Notes: generated by a model from the letters alone, not told the origin. Shown: positions 53,982 to 63,578, numbered from the stretch's first letter. The stretch: DNA of 64,000 nt from CAIKZZ01 sp035604595 (GCA_035604595.1 DATNIE010000017.1:143628-207627); one strand, 5' to 3'. Translations and numbers: made by a program.

Positions 53982-54464
53982 TCAGTCCTTGCGGTCTTCT
54001 TCGGCCGGCCGCGCACCGCCGCCCGTCATGGACTTGAAGAACGCATCCTGCATCTGGCGCCAGCGCTGGAAGTTCTCCTGGGCGAGGTTCGACATCGTCG
54101 ACATCGGATCCATGCCGACCATCGAGCGGACGCGATCACGCAGCTGCGCCTGCTGCGCGGTGAACAGCTTGAGGCTTTGCTCGAGGTAGTCGCCGACGAG
54201 ACCCTGCATGGTGCCGCCGTAGGCACGGATCACCTGCGCCAGGAAGTCCTGGCTCATCATGGGATCGCCCTCGTGCTCCTGCTCGGAAATCACCTGCAGC
54301 AGAATGCTGCGGGTGATGTCCTCCTGGCTCTTCTTGTCGACGACGACGAACTCGACCTTGTCCATCACCAGCCGGCGCACGTCCGCGAGCGTGATGTAGC
54401 GGCTCTCGACTGTGTCGTACAGCCGGCGGTTGGGATACTTTTTAATGACCCGTGGCTCGCTCAT
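53982..54464 (-). CDS. phaR: PHA synthesis repressor PhaR
   Basis: PhaR binds DNA and polyhydroxyalkanoate granules and represses phasin genes until polymer is made. The 160-residue protein has the DNA-binding region VIKKYPNRRLYDTVESRYITLADVRRLV and the PHB-accumulation domain (RSILLQVISEQE, GGTMQGLVGDYLEQSL). No phaC, phaP or phaB is in the window. A good promoter lies upstream and an AGGGA site precedes the ATG. Confidence 0.92.
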   Translation of the reverse strand: MSEPRVIKKYPNRRLYDTVESRYITLADVRRLVMDKVEFVVVDKKSQEDITRSILLQVISEQEHEGDPMMSQDFLAQVIRAYGGTMQGLVGDYLEQSLKLFTAQQAQLRDRVRSMVGMDPMSTMSNLAQENFQRWRQMQDAFFKSMTGGGARPAEEDRKD

Positions 54465-54511
54465 CGGATGTCCCTGTGTGCTGCGCCGCCGCGCGGTGGG
54501 GGGTGGGAGCC

Positions 54512-54539
54512 ATCATACGCCCGCGCCGCAGCATGGCAA
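54512..54539 (-). promoter_or_regulatory. Promoter of phaR
   Basis: On the minus strand TTGCCA (54534-54539) and TATGAT (54512-54517) have a 16-base spacer, 47 bases upstream of the phaR ATG, between phaR and the end of gluQ. Confidence 0.6.
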
Positions 54540-54555
54540 AGAATCCGACCGCGTG

Positions 54556-55569
54556 TCACTGAGTCGAGTTTATTGTCATAACCCCATGAAGTCGCAGGGG
54601 GTTCCATGCCCGAATCGCCCAGTCGAGCTGCGCGGCTACAGGTGCGCGCTGCAGCATTGCCGGGAGCGGGTGGCCGAGCCACGTGAGCAGCTCGGCGAGG
54701 ATCGGCGGCGCTGCCGATGCGTCGGCGCCCAGCGCTCGCCGCGACTTGGAGAGCTTCGTGCCGGCCGTGTCGACCACGAGCGGCAGATGCAGATAGCGGG
54801 GGATCGGGAGCCCGAGCGCCCGCTGCAGCAGCTGCTGGCGCGGTGTGTTGTCGAACAGATCGAGCCCACGGACGACGTCGGTGATTCCCTGCTCGGCGTC
54901 GTCCACGACCACCGCGAGCTGGTAGGCATAGAACCCGTCGCGGCGCTTCAGCACGAAGTCACCGACGCTCGCATCGACACACTGGGTCAGCGGGCCTTGC
55001 AGGCGGTCCTCGACCGTCACGGCGCTCAGGTTCTCGACCCTGAATCGCACTGCCAGGGGCGCATCCGGCCGCGCCGGGCCCCGGCGGCAGCGACCCGGGT
55101 AGCGGGGCTCGGCGCGTTCCCCTGCCGGGCCCAGCAGGCCGTCCGGGCCGGGCATGACGGGCGTGAGAGCTTCGAGTTCCGACCGGCTGCAGGAGCACGC
55201 ATAGGTGAGCCCCTGCGCGGCGAGGCGCGCGAGGGCCGCTTCGTATGCGTCGGCCCGCGTGCTCTGGCGGATCACCGGTCCGTCCCAGTGAAGGCCGAAG
55301 CGCTCAAGCGTGTGGAGGATCGCATCCGCGGCGCCGGGGACCTCGCGGCTGCGATCTACGTCCTCGAGGCGCACCAGCCACTCACCTGCGCAGGCGCGAG
55401 CATCGAGGTAGCTGCCAACCGCAGCGAACAGTGATCCGAGGTGCAGCGGCCCGGTCGGTGAGGGCGCGAAGCGGCCGCGCGGCCGCGTCGGGGCCCGAGG
55501 TGCCGGCGGCGCCCGGCCGTCAGCGGTAGCGGTCGTCCCGGTCGCCGTACTGCTTTTCGCGGCGCTCAC
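54556..55569 (-). CDS. gluQ: Glutamyl-Q tRNA(Asp) synthetase
   Basis: GluQ-RS is a truncated glutamyl-tRNA synthetase that attaches glutamate to queuosine in the anticodon of tRNA-Asp. The 337-residue protein has GRFAPSPTGPLHLGSLFAA (HIGH), the CSCSRSELEAL and YPGRC zinc-type cysteines and TKLSKSRRALG (KMSKS-like), and no anticodon-binding domain. The start is set at GTG 55569, which has AGGAG 5 bases upstream. This gives an overlap of 50 bases with dksA and about 30 extra low-complexity residues; no other ATG, GTG or TTG lies closer to the conserved part. Confidence 0.85.
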   Translation of the reverse strand: MSAAKSSTATGTTATADGRAPPAPRAPTRPRGRFAPSPTGPLHLGSLFAAVGSYLDARACAGEWLVRLEDVDRSREVPGAADAILHTLERFGLHWDGPVIRQSTRADAYEAALARLAAQGLTYACSCSRSELEALTPVMPGPDGLLGPAGERAEPRYPGRCRRGPARPDAPLAVRFRVENLSAVTVEDRLQGPLTQCVDASVGDFVLKRRDGFYAYQLAVVVDDAEQGITDVVRGLDLFDNTPRQQLLQRALGLPIPRYLHLPLVVDTAGTKLSKSRRALGADASAAPPILAELLTWLGHPLPAMLQRAPVAAQLDWAIRAWNPLRLHGVMTINSTQ

Positions 55570-56410
55570 GCCGCTCCTGGGCTTCGATCGACAGCGTGGC
55601 GACAGGGCGCGCCTCGAGGCGCTTGATCCCGATCTCCTCACCCGTCTCGAGACAATAGCCGTAGCTGCCGTCCTCGATCCGCGCGAGCGCCTCGTCGATC
55701 TTGCGGATCAGCTTGCGCTCCCGGTCCCGGGTGCGCAGCTCGAGGCTGAACTCCGATTCGAGCGTCGCACGGTCATTGGGATCCGGAGGATTCGCCGCCT
55801 CGTCCTTCATGTGCGTGACCGTGCGGTCCACTTCTTCCATCAGGTCGCGTTTCCAGCTGAGCAGGATCGTGCGGAAGTGCTCGAGCTGCGCCTTGCCCAT
55901 GTACTGCTCGCCCTTCTTGGCGAGATATGGCTTGACGTTCCGGGGTCCCGCCAGCAGGCTGAGCGCGCCTTCCGGCTGCTCCTCCTCGCCCTCTGCGGAC
56001 AGTGCCGGCAGGCGCCCGAGCGGCCGGGCGCCGAATCCAGGCAGCAGACCGACCGGACGCGCGCGCGCTGCCGGCACGGTGGGCCTGACGGCAGAGAGCG
56101 CTTTCGATACGGTCGCAGGCCTGGCGGCCGGCGCGGCCTTGGCAGCGAGTCTGGAAGCAGGTGGCGCAGCGCTCTTCGGGGCGGCCTTCGACGCTGCTTT
56201 CGGCGGGGTCTTCGCGCTAGCTTTCGGCGCGGCTTTCGGTGCCGGCGCTTTAGCGGACGCGGTCTTTGGCCTCGCGTGCGGCGGCGCGGCGCGGCGCGCC
56301 TTGGCGTGCGCCTTCGCGCTCGCGTGCCGGGCTTTGGCAGGCGCGGGCCTTCTCGCAGCCCGCCTCTTGGCTGCCGGCTTCTTTGCCTTCGCAGGCTTCT
56401 TCGCGGCCAT
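55520..56410 (-). CDS. dksA: RNA polymerase-binding DksA with long basic N-terminus
   Basis: DksA inserts its coiled coil into the RNA polymerase secondary channel and works with ppGpp. The 296-residue protein has a DksA core at its C-terminal half: AQLEHFRTILLSW, DRTVTHMKDEA and the tip motif DPNDRA (Asp210, Asp213, Ala215). Of the four zinc cysteines only Cys253 remains; the others are Thr256, Ser274 and Ala277, so this is the zinc-free type. About 139 extra N-terminal residues are rich in Lys, Ala and Pro, like histone H1 or AlgP. gluQ is downstream, as usual. Confidence 0.93.
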   Translation of the reverse strand: MAAKKPAKAKKPAAKRRAARRPAPAKARHASAKAHAKARRAAPPHARPKTASAKAPAPKAAPKASAKTPPKAASKAAPKSAAPPASRLAAKAAPAARPATVSKALSAVRPTVPAARARPVGLLPGFGARPLGRLPALSAEGEEEQPEGALSLLAGPRNVKPYLAKKGEQYMGKAQLEHFRTILLSWKRDLMEEVDRTVTHMKDEAANPPDPNDRATLESEFSLELRTRDRERKLIRKIDEALARIEDGSYGYCLETGEEIGIKRLEARPVATLSIEAQERRERREKQYGDRDDRYR

Positions 56411-56441
56411 CTAGAACTCCGGGTCTCGGGTTAAGCGGACA

Positions 56442-56470
56442 ATTATAGCCGTCTGGGCGGGGTGATTCAG
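56442..56470 (-). promoter_or_regulatory. Promoter of dksA
   Basis: On the minus strand CTGAAT (56465-56470) and a perfect TATAAT (56442-56447) are 17 bases apart, 31 bases upstream of the dksA ATG, which has a GGAG site. Confidence 0.7.
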
Positions 56471-56517
56471 CCTCGTGGCGCCTCCCGCGAATGAAACCTG
56501 CGCCGATTGCCGCGCGG

Positions 56518-56919
56518 TCACGGCAGGGCCACCGGCGGGGCCGCGGTCCAGCCGGGCTTGCGATACTCGGCCACCACCGAGGTGTACAGGCCACCACGCA
56601 CGTTGAACGTGCCCGTGAGCCGCATGAACCTGGGCTCGGTGGCATTCACGAGCGTCGTCAGGATCTCGTTCGTGACGGCTTCGTGGAACGCACCGCGGTC
56701 ACGAAACGACCAGATATAAAGCTTTAGCGACTTAAGCTCGACGCAGCTATCGGCGGCCACGTACTCGAGACTGAGCTCGGCGAAGTCGGGCTGGCCGGTC
56801 TTGGGACACAGGCACGTGAACTCCGGGATCCGGATCCGGATCGTATAGTCGCGCGCCGGATTCGGGTTCGGGAATGTGTCGACGTGCGCGTGCGGGGTCG
56901 TCGGCGTCGATGGAGCCAT
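56518..56919 (-). CDS. queF: NADPH-dependent 7-cyano-7-deazaguanine reductase QueF
   Basis: QueF reduces preQ0 to preQ1 in queuosine synthesis. The 133-residue protein is the short, type I form with the catalytic Cys in FTCLCPKTGQPDF, the QueF motif ELKSLKLYIWSFRD and the FHEAVTNEI stretch. It is divergent from smc. Its closeness to gluQ, which acts on queuosine, may be coincidental but is worth noting. Confidence 0.95.
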   Translation of the reverse strand: MAPSTPTTPHAHVDTFPNPNPARDYTIRIRIPEFTCLCPKTGQPDFAELSLEYVAADSCVELKSLKLYIWSFRDRGAFHEAVTNEILTTLVNATEPRFMRLTGTFNVRGGLYTSVVAEYRKPGWTAAPPVALP

Positions 56920-57055
56920 GCGCGTCGCCTGTCAAGCGGGTCGTCTTCGAGGGCCGCGTACTCTACACTAGCCGGCAATTTCGAACCACGCGCGGGCAGC
57001 TGGCGGACGGCGAGCTGCGGAGCCGCGGCGGGCCCACTGGAGTCCAGGGTTCCAC

Positions 57056-60000
57056 ATGCGTTTATCGAAGCTGAAGCTCGCAGGATTTAAGTCGTTCGTT
57101 GACCCGACCACCGTCCACCTGCCGTCCAACCTGATCGGCGTCGTCGGCCCGAACGGTTGCGGCAAGTCGAACATCATCGACGCAGTTCGCTGGGTCATGG
57201 GCGAGATCTCCGCCAAGCACCTGCGCGGCAATGACATGACCGACGTGATCTTCAACGGCGCGACCGGCCGCAAGCCCGTGGGTCACGCCTCGGTCGAGCT
57301 CGTGTTCGACAATGCCGACGGTATGCTGGCTGGTCCCTACGCGAGCTACGCCGAGGTGTCGCTGAAGCGCCAGGTGGGGCGCGACGGCCTGTCGACGTAC
57401 TTCATCAACGGCGCGAAATGCCGCCGCAAGGACATCACCCAGCTCTTTCTCGGAACGGGTCTCGGCAGCCGCAGCTACGCGATCATCGAGCAGGGCACGA
57501 TCTCGCGGCTGATCGAGGCGAAGCCCGATGACATGCGGGCGTTCCTGGAGGAAGCGGCCGGCATCTCGAAGTACAAGGAGCGTCGCCGCGAGACCGAGAG
57601 CCGGATTGCGCACACCCGCGAGAATCTCGATCGGCTGAACGACCTGCGCGAGGAGCTCGACAAGCAGATCCGGCACCTGCAGCGCCAGGCGGCCACGGCA
57701 CGCCGCTACCAGGCCCTGAAGGAAGAGGAGCGCAAGCTCAACGCCGAGCACCTGGCCCTGAAGCTTCGCGAGCTGGAGAAGGAGGCGGAGCACCGCGCCG
57801 CCGCGGCGCGCGAACGCGAGCTCGCGCTGCAGGCGGCTCTGGCGGGCCTGCGCGCCTGCGAGGCCGCGATCGAGAAAGGCCGGACGCAGCATGGGCACGC
57901 GACCGAGGTGCTCAGTGCCGCGCAGGCCCGCTACTACCAGGCCGGCGCCGAGGCCGCCCGGTGTGAGCAGGCAATCCGCCACGCGCGCGAGTTGCGGGCA
58001 CGCCAGCGCAGCGATCTCGACGAGGCGGAGGCGAGCCACGCGGAGGCGGCGAGCCTGTACGCGCGAGACCAGGCGGAGCGCGATGCGCACGGCGCCGCGC
58101 TGGCGGCACTCGAGCCGGACCTTGCCGCGGCGCGCGCGCGCGAGGCTCGCGCCAGCGCACGGCTCGCCGAGGCCGACCGCGGCATGCAGGCCTGGCAGCA
58201 GCAGTGGGAAGCCTTCACGCACGAAACCAGCGCGTCGGCGCAAAGAGCGATGGTGGAGCGCGCTCGGATCGAGCAGCTCGACAGCAGGCTCAGGCGCAGC
58301 CTGACGCAGCAGGAGCGGGCGCACGCCGAGCGCGACTCACTCGCCGAGCTCGATGCCAGTGCAGCGATCGCCGAGCTCGTCACGCGCGAGGCGAGCGCGG
58401 CGCGGGACAGCGCGGCCGCCGAGGCGGGGCTTGAGGCCGTGCTGCAGGATGTGCAAGCGGCGCGCGAGACCGAACAGCGACTGCAGGCCGAGCTCGACAG
58501 TGGCCGCGCCGAAGTCACGCGGATCCGCGGCCAGCACGTATCACTCGAGGCGTTGCAGCAGGCGGCGCTCGGGCAGGTCAAGGGCAAGGTCGTCGACTGG
58601 CTCGAAGGGCACTCGCTGGCCGGCCGGCCGCGCCTCGCGCAACAGCTCGCCGTCGAGCCCGCCTGGTCGCGGGCCGTTGAGACCGTCCTCGGCAGCTACC
58701 TCGAAGCCGTGTGCGTCGACGGGCTGGATGCAGTCGCTGCGCTCGTCGGCGACCTCACCGTCGGACAGGTCACGTTCGTCGGACTGGAGCGCAGCGCCGG
58801 TGAGAGCGCGCGCCCGGCCGCCCAGCTCTACGCCAAGGTCAAGGGCCCCGCGGTGCTCGGCTCTTTGTTGCGCGGCGTGTATGCGGTTGAGCGGCTCGAG
58901 GAGGCCCTTGCCCGGCGCGCGACGCTCGGTCCGGGCGAGTCGGTCATCACGCGGGACGGCGTATGGGTCAGCCGCGACTGGCTGAGGGTCAGCCGCGACC
59001 GGGATGCGCACGCCGGCGTCATCGAGCGCGAGCAGCAGCTGAGGAGCCTTCGCGACCAGGCGCACGCCGCCGACGCCCTGGTCCAGGACCGCGACCGCGC
59101 GCTTGCGGCCGCGCGTACCCAGATCAAAGAACTCGACCAGGCCCGCGACGCGGCGCACGAGTCTGTCAACCGCCTGCACCGCGCCCAGGTCGAATTGCGC
59201 GGCCAGCTCGAGTCCCTCAGGTCGCGCACGCAGCAGACCGCCGAGCGCCTCACGCGCCTCACGGCCGAGGCGGCGGAGCTCGCGGGTGAGATCAGTGGCG
59301 CCGAGGCCGAGACCCGCGCCGCGCACCACGAGCTCGAACGGGCACTCGCCGCGCTGCAGTCGCACGACGCGCGCCGGCCCGAACACGAGGCGGAGCGCGA
59401 GCGGCTGAAGGGCGCGGTTGTCGCGGCGCGCAGCGAGGCGGACGCGGAGCGGGCGGCGACGCAGCAGGCGGCCATCGTCGCCGAGTCGCGCCGCTCGTCG
59501 CTCGCCTCGCTCGCCACCGGCCTCGAGCGGCTCAAGGCGCAGCTCGACCAGCTCGCGGCCCGTCGCGCGGATCTGGCCGGCCAGCTCGCCACGGGCGAGG
59601 AACCGCTCGCCGTCCAGCAGCGCGAGCTCGAGACGCTGCTCGCCAGGCGGCTCGATGGAGAGCGCGAGCTGGCCGCCGCGCGCACCTCGGTCGAGGCCGC
59701 GGAGGCGGACTTCCGCAGGCTCGACGAGGCGCGGATAGCCGCCGAGACCGCCGTCGAGTTCGAACGTCAGGCCGCCAACGCCGCGGCGCTTGCGGCGCAG
59801 GAGACCCGGGTGCGGCGCGAGTCGCTGCACGAACAGTTCGCGGCGACGCGCTTCGAGCTTGAGGCAGTCGTCGCGGGGCTACTGCCGGAGGCGACTGCGG
59901 CGCTGTGGGAGACGAATCTCGCCGAGGTGGCCGGCAAGATCGAGCGCCTCGGCCAGGTCAACCTCGCCGCAATCGACGAGTTCAAGGAGCAGTCGGAGCG

Positions 60001-60565
60001 CAAGGAATACCTCGACCGCCAGTTCAACGACCTGACCGAGGCCCTCAACACGCTCGAGCAGGCGATTCGCAAGATCGACCGCGAGACCCGCCAGCGCTTC
60101 CAGGAGACCTTCGAGCGGGTCAATACCGGGCTGCAGGAGAAGTTCCCGCGGCTGTTCGGCGGCGGCAACGCCTACCTCGAGCTGATCGGCGAGGACGTGC
60201 TCGCAGCCGGGGTCGCCGTGATGGCCCGCCCTCCCGGCAAGCGCAATTCCACGATCAGCCAGCTGTCCGGCGGCGAGAAGGCCCTGACCGCGGTTGCGCT
60301 CGTGTTCTCGATCTTTGAGCTCAACCCAGCTCCGTTCTGCCTGCTCGACGAGGTGGACGCGCCGCTCGATGATCACAACGTCGGGAGGTTCTGTGACATC
60401 GTCCGCGACATGGCCGAGCGCGTGCAGTTCGTAATCGTCACGCACAACAAGAGCACGATGGAGCTCGCGCGCCAGCTCGTGGGCGTGACGATGAATGAGC
60501 CGGGCGTGTCGCGGCTGGTGTCGGTCGACGTCGACGAGGCGCTCAGGATGGCGGCGGCGGGGTAG
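57056..60565 (+). CDS. smc: Chromosome segregation protein SMC
   Basis: SMC dimers with ScpA/ScpB organise and separate chromosomes. The 1169-residue protein has the N-terminal Walker A GPNGCGKSNIID, a long Ala/Glu/Arg-rich coiled coil, a hinge at about 505-635, the second coiled coil, the ABC signature LSGGEKALTAVAL and the Walker B FCLLDEVDAPLDD. It uses SMC rather than MukB, which supports a lineage outside the enterics. zipA follows by 7 bases. Confidence 0.97.
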   Translation: MRLSKLKLAGFKSFVDPTTVHLPSNLIGVVGPNGCGKSNIIDAVRWVMGEISAKHLRGNDMTDVIFNGATGRKPVGHASVELVFDNADGMLAGPYASYAEVSLKRQVGRDGLSTYFINGAKCRRKDITQLFLGTGLGSRSYAIIEQGTISRLIEAKPDDMRAFLEEAAGISKYKERRRETESRIAHTRENLDRLNDLREELDKQIRHLQRQAATARRYQALKEEERKLNAEHLALKLRELEKEAEHRAAAARERELALQAALAGLRACEAAIEKGRTQHGHATEVLSAAQARYYQAGAEAARCEQAIRHARELRARQRSDLDEAEASHAEAASLYARDQAERDAHGAALAALEPDLAAARAREARASARLAEADRGMQAWQQQWEAFTHETSASAQRAMVERARIEQLDSRLRRSLTQQERAHAERDSLAELDASAAIAELVTREASAARDSAAAEAGLEAVLQDVQAARETEQRLQAELDSGRAEVTRIRGQHVSLEALQQAALGQVKGKVVDWLEGHSLAGRPRLAQQLAVEPAWSRAVETVLGSYLEAVCVDGLDAVAALVGDLTVGQVTFVGLERSAGESARPAAQLYAKVKGPAVLGSLLRGVYAVERLEEALARRATLGPGESVITRDGVWVSRDWLRVSRDRDAHAGVIEREQQLRSLRDQAHAADALVQDRDRALAAARTQIKELDQARDAAHESVNRLHRAQVELRGQLESLRSRTQQTAERLTRLTAEAAELAGEISGAEAETRAAHHELERALAALQSHDARRPEHEAERERLKGAVVAARSEADAERAATQQAAIVAESRRSSLASLATGLERLKAQLDQLAARRADLAGQLATGEEPLAVQQRELETLLARRLDGERELAAARTSVEAAEADFRRLDEARIAAETAVEFERQAANAAALAAQETRVRRESLHEQFAATRFELEAVVAGLLPEATAALWETNLAEVAGKIERLGQVNLAAIDEFKEQSERKEYLDRQFNDLTEALNTLEQAIRKIDRETRQRFQETFERVNTGLQEKFPRLFGGGNAYLELIGEDVLAAGVAVMARPPGKRNSTISQLSGGEKALTAVALVFSIFELNPAPFCLLDEVDAPLDDHNVGRFCDIVRDMAERVQFVIVTHNKSTMELARQLVGVTMNEPGVSRLVSVDVDEALRMAAAG

Positions 60566-60572
60566 GCACGCG

Positions 60573-61553
60573 ATGGCAGCGGAGCTGCGGCTCATCCTTC
60601 TTGGCCTTGGCATTGCGCTGGTTGTCGGCCTCTGGTGGTGGGAACGGCGCCGCCCGGGTGCACCGCGCGAGGAGTCAGGCATCCGGACGAGCGAGCGATT
60701 CGAGCCGCGGCTCGAGGCCGACAGCCATTCAGCGCTGCGCGGCGCGATGAGTGCCGCGCCCGCGCCGCGCCAGCCAGACCTCGGCGATACCCGTGAGTTG
60801 CCGGCACTGCGTGCCACGGCCGCCGAGCGTCCGGTGCCGCGCGGCGATCCGCCGCTGGTGACCATCGAGGACCTTCCGGAGGACCCGACCGACGTTGTGC
60901 TCGCGACCCCGACGTCGTCTGCGGTATCGCCGGCTGCCGTGGCGCTGCAGGAACCGGAGCCGGCGGTGCAGGAGGCGCCACGGTTGGGGACGGCCGCCGC
61001 CGAAGTACGCCGGGCCGAGCCGAGTCCGTCGCCGGCGACACCGGCGCTGGCGCCGACGAGCGCCACGGAGACGGATCACACCTCGACGCAGCCGAAACTG
61101 CCCGAGACTCCGCCGCGCCACCAGCGGATCGTCGCGATCCGGCTGCTCGCGCGTGACCGGCAGCGGATCGAGGGCCGCGATCTGAAGGCCGCGCTCAGCA
61201 GCGAGAGCCTCGAGTTCGGGCGCTACTCGATCTATCACCGGAGCCTCGACGGCGGGCGGCCGCTCTACAGCGTGGCGAGCCTGTTGGAGCCCGGCTCGTT
61301 CGATCCCGAGCAGATGGAGTCGGTGCGCTTCCCCGGCATCTCGCTGTTCGCGGTGTTCCCCGGACCGCTGCCGGCGCCGCAGTGCTTCGATGACATGCTG
61401 GCCACGGCGCGGCGGCTCGCCGATCGTCTGCAGGGAACCCTGCACGACGATTCGGGTAGCACCCTCACAGGCCAGCGGGTGCTCAGCATCCGCGAGGACT
61501 TGGTGCACTTCGAGCACCTCGTGGCGCTGAGCCGCACCCGGCCGCAGGCCTGA
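60573..61553 (+). CDS. zipA: Cell division protein ZipA
   Basis: ZipA tethers the FtsZ ring to the membrane. The 326-residue protein has a short N-terminal membrane helix (LRLILLGLGIALVVGLWWW), a charged then Pro/Ala-rich linker, and the C-terminal FtsZ-binding domain from about residue 188 (IVAIRLLARDRQRIEG; YSVASLLEPGSFD; PGISLFAVFPGP). The ATG at 60573 is the natural start. smc-zipA-ligA is the order in Pseudomonas. Confidence 0.93.
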   Translation: MAAELRLILLGLGIALVVGLWWWERRRPGAPREESGIRTSERFEPRLEADSHSALRGAMSAAPAPRQPDLGDTRELPALRATAAERPVPRGDPPLVTIEDLPEDPTDVVLATPTSSAVSPAAVALQEPEPAVQEAPRLGTAAAEVRRAEPSPSPATPALAPTSATETDHTSTQPKLPETPPRHQRIVAIRLLARDRQRIEGRDLKAALSSESLEFGRYSIYHRSLDGGRPLYSVASLLEPGSFDPEQMESVRFPGISLFAVFPGPLPAPQCFDDMLATARRLADRLQGTLHDDSGSTLTGQRVLSIREDLVHFEHLVALSRTRPQA

Positions 61554-61562
61554 CGGGGACCC

Positions 61563-63578
61563 ATGGCCTCGGCCAGAGAGCGGGTCAACGCGCTGCGCGC
61601 GGCAATCGCCCAGCATGACTACCGCTATTACGTGCTCAACGATCCGGAGGTCCCGGACGCCGAGTACGATCGCATCGTCAGGGAACTGAAGGCGCTTGAG
61701 GCCAAGCACCCGGAGCTCGTGTCGACGGACTCCCCGACCCAGCGCGTCAGCGGCCAGCCCGCCCGCGAGTTCGGGGAAGTCGAGCATCGGGTTCCGATGC
61801 TGTCGCTCGACAATGCATTCAGCGCCGAGGACATCGAAAGCTTCGACCGGCGAGTGCGGGAGCGCCTCGAGGTCGAAGGTCCGGTGACCTACTCCTGCGA
61901 GCCGAAGCTCGATGGACTCGCGGTCACGCTGTTCTACGAGCAGGGGCGGCTGGTGCGCGGAGCGACCCGCGGCGACGGCGTGCGCGGCGAGGACGTCACG
62001 GCGAACCTGCGGACGCTCGCGACCGTGCCGCTTCATCTCGTTGGCCGGGGCTACCCGGCGGTGCTCGAGGCGCGCGGCGAGGTGTTCATGTCGCTCAAGG
62101 GCTTTGAGCGCATGAACCGGGAGGCTCTTGAGAAGGGCGAGAAAGTGTTCGTGAACCCGCGGAACGCGGCGGCGGGCAGCCTCCGGCAGCTCGACCCCCG
62201 CATCACTGCCACGCGGCCGCTCGAGATCTTCTTCTATGGCATTGGGGCTTTCGAAGGGAAGGACGTGCCGGCCTGCCACAGCGAGCTGCTTGCGCAGCTG
62301 CGGCACTGGGGACTGCGGGTCTCACCCGACACCCGTGTTGCCCACGGCGCCGAGGCACTGCTCGCGTATTACGCCGACATCGGCGCGCGCCGTGCCCACC
62401 TCGCATACCAGATCGATGGCGTCGTATACAAGGTCGATTCACTTGCACAGCAGCGGCAGCTCGGATTCGTTGCCCGCGCTCCGCGCTGGGCGATCGCACA
62501 CAAGTATCCGGCTGAGGAAGAGATCACGACCGTTCGCGACGTTGAGTGGCAGGTTGGGCGCACGGGCGCGCTGACGCCGGTCGCGCGTCTGGAGCCGGTG
62601 TTCGTCGGCGGCGTCACCGTCAGCAACGCGACCTTGCACAATCTCGACGATCTCCGCCGCAAGGACGTCCGGATTGGGGACAGTGTCATCATCCGGCGCG
62701 CCGGGGACGTCATTCCTGAGATCGTACGGGTCGTCCTGGAGCGACGGCCACGCGGTGCCAAGGTCACACCCGTACCGGAGGTCTGCCCGGTCTGCGGCTC
62801 GGACGTCCGGCGCATCGAGGGCGAAGCGATCCTCCGCTGCACAGGCGGACTCGTATGCGCCGCACAGCGCAAGGAGTCGCTCAAGCATTTCGCGGGACGG
62901 CGGGCGATGGACATCGAAGGACTCGGCGACAAGGTCGTTGACCAGCTTGTCGAGGCGAAGCTTGTCAAGACCGCCGCGGACCTGTACGACTTAACCGTCG
63001 AGCAGCTGTCCGGCCTCGACCGAATGGGCGAGAAGAGCGCGACGAAGCTCGTGGCCGCAATCGCTGGCAGCAAGTCCACGACGCTACCTCGGTTCCTGTT
63101 CGCACTCGGAATCCCGAATGTAGGCGAGGCGACAGCACTTGCGATCGCCGGGCATTTTGGCGACGCCAACGCACTGCAGGACGCGAGCGCCGAGCAGATC
63201 ATGGAGGTTGCGGATGTTGGGCCGGTGGTGGCGGCGGGAGTGCGGGAGTTCTTCGACGAACCGCGCAATCGAGATGTCATAGGCGCGCTAATCGCTCACG
63301 GCGTCCACTGGCCGCGGACCGCATCGGTCAAGTCAACACGTCAACCACTTGCGGGGAAGACGTTCGTCCTGACAGGAACGCTGCCAACTCTTAGTCGCGC
63401 GGATGCGGAAGCGATCATCCGAAATGGCGGCGGCCGGGTCACCGGTTCCGTAACGCGCAGGACTGATTTCGTCCTTGCGGGGGAGACGCCTGGTTCAAAA
63501 TTTGTCAAAGCACAGGCGTTAGGGGTCGTAATTATTTCGGAGAACGAGCTCCTGAGGCTGCTCCGCGAAGGCTCGTGA
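61563..63578 (+). CDS. ligA: NAD-dependent DNA ligase
   Basis: LigA seals nicks using NAD+. The 671-residue protein has the adenylation domain with the nucleophile Lys in EPKLDGLAV, the OB fold (TGALTPVARLEPV), the C4 zinc finger (CPVCGSDV...CTGGLVCAAQR), the HhH repeats and a C-terminal BRCT domain (KTFVLTGTLPTLSRADAEA). It overlaps a convergent ORF by 47 bases at its end. Confidence 0.97.
   Translation: MASARERVNALRAAIAQHDYRYYVLNDPEVPDAEYDRIVRELKALEAKHPELVSTDSPTQRVSGQPAREFGEVEHRVPMLSLDNAFSAEDIESFDRRVRERLEVEGPVTYSCEPKLDGLAVTLFYEQGRLVRGATRGDGVRGEDVTANLRTLATVPLHLVGRGYPAVLEARGEVFMSLKGFERMNREALEKGEKVFVNPRNAAAGSLRQLDPRITATRPLEIFFYGIGAFEGKDVPACHSELLAQLRHWGLRVSPDTRVAHGAEALLAYYADIGARRAHLAYQIDGVVYKVDSLAQQRQLGFVARAPRWAIAHKYPAEEEITTVRDVEWQVGRTGALTPVARLEPVFVGGVTVSNATLHNLDDLRRKDVRIGDSVIIRRAGDVIPEIVRVVLERRPRGAKVTPVPEVCPVCGSDVRRIEGEAILRCTGGLVCAAQRKESLKHFAGRRAMDIEGLGDKVVDQLVEAKLVKTAADLYDLTVEQLSGLDRMGEKSATKLVAAIAGSKSTTLPRFLFALGIPNVGEATALAIAGHFGDANALQDASAEQIMEVADVGPVVAAGVREFFDEPRNRDVIGALIAHGVHWPRTASVKSTRQPLAGKTFVLTGTLPTLSRADAEAIIRNGGGRVTGSVTRRTDFVLAGETPGSKFVKAQALGVVIISENELLRLLREGS

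Noticed and set aside
55811..56434. Plus-strand open frame opposite the dksA extension
   Set aside because: It mirrors the K/A/P-rich extension and has no features; the dksA frame has promoter and ribosome-binding site.
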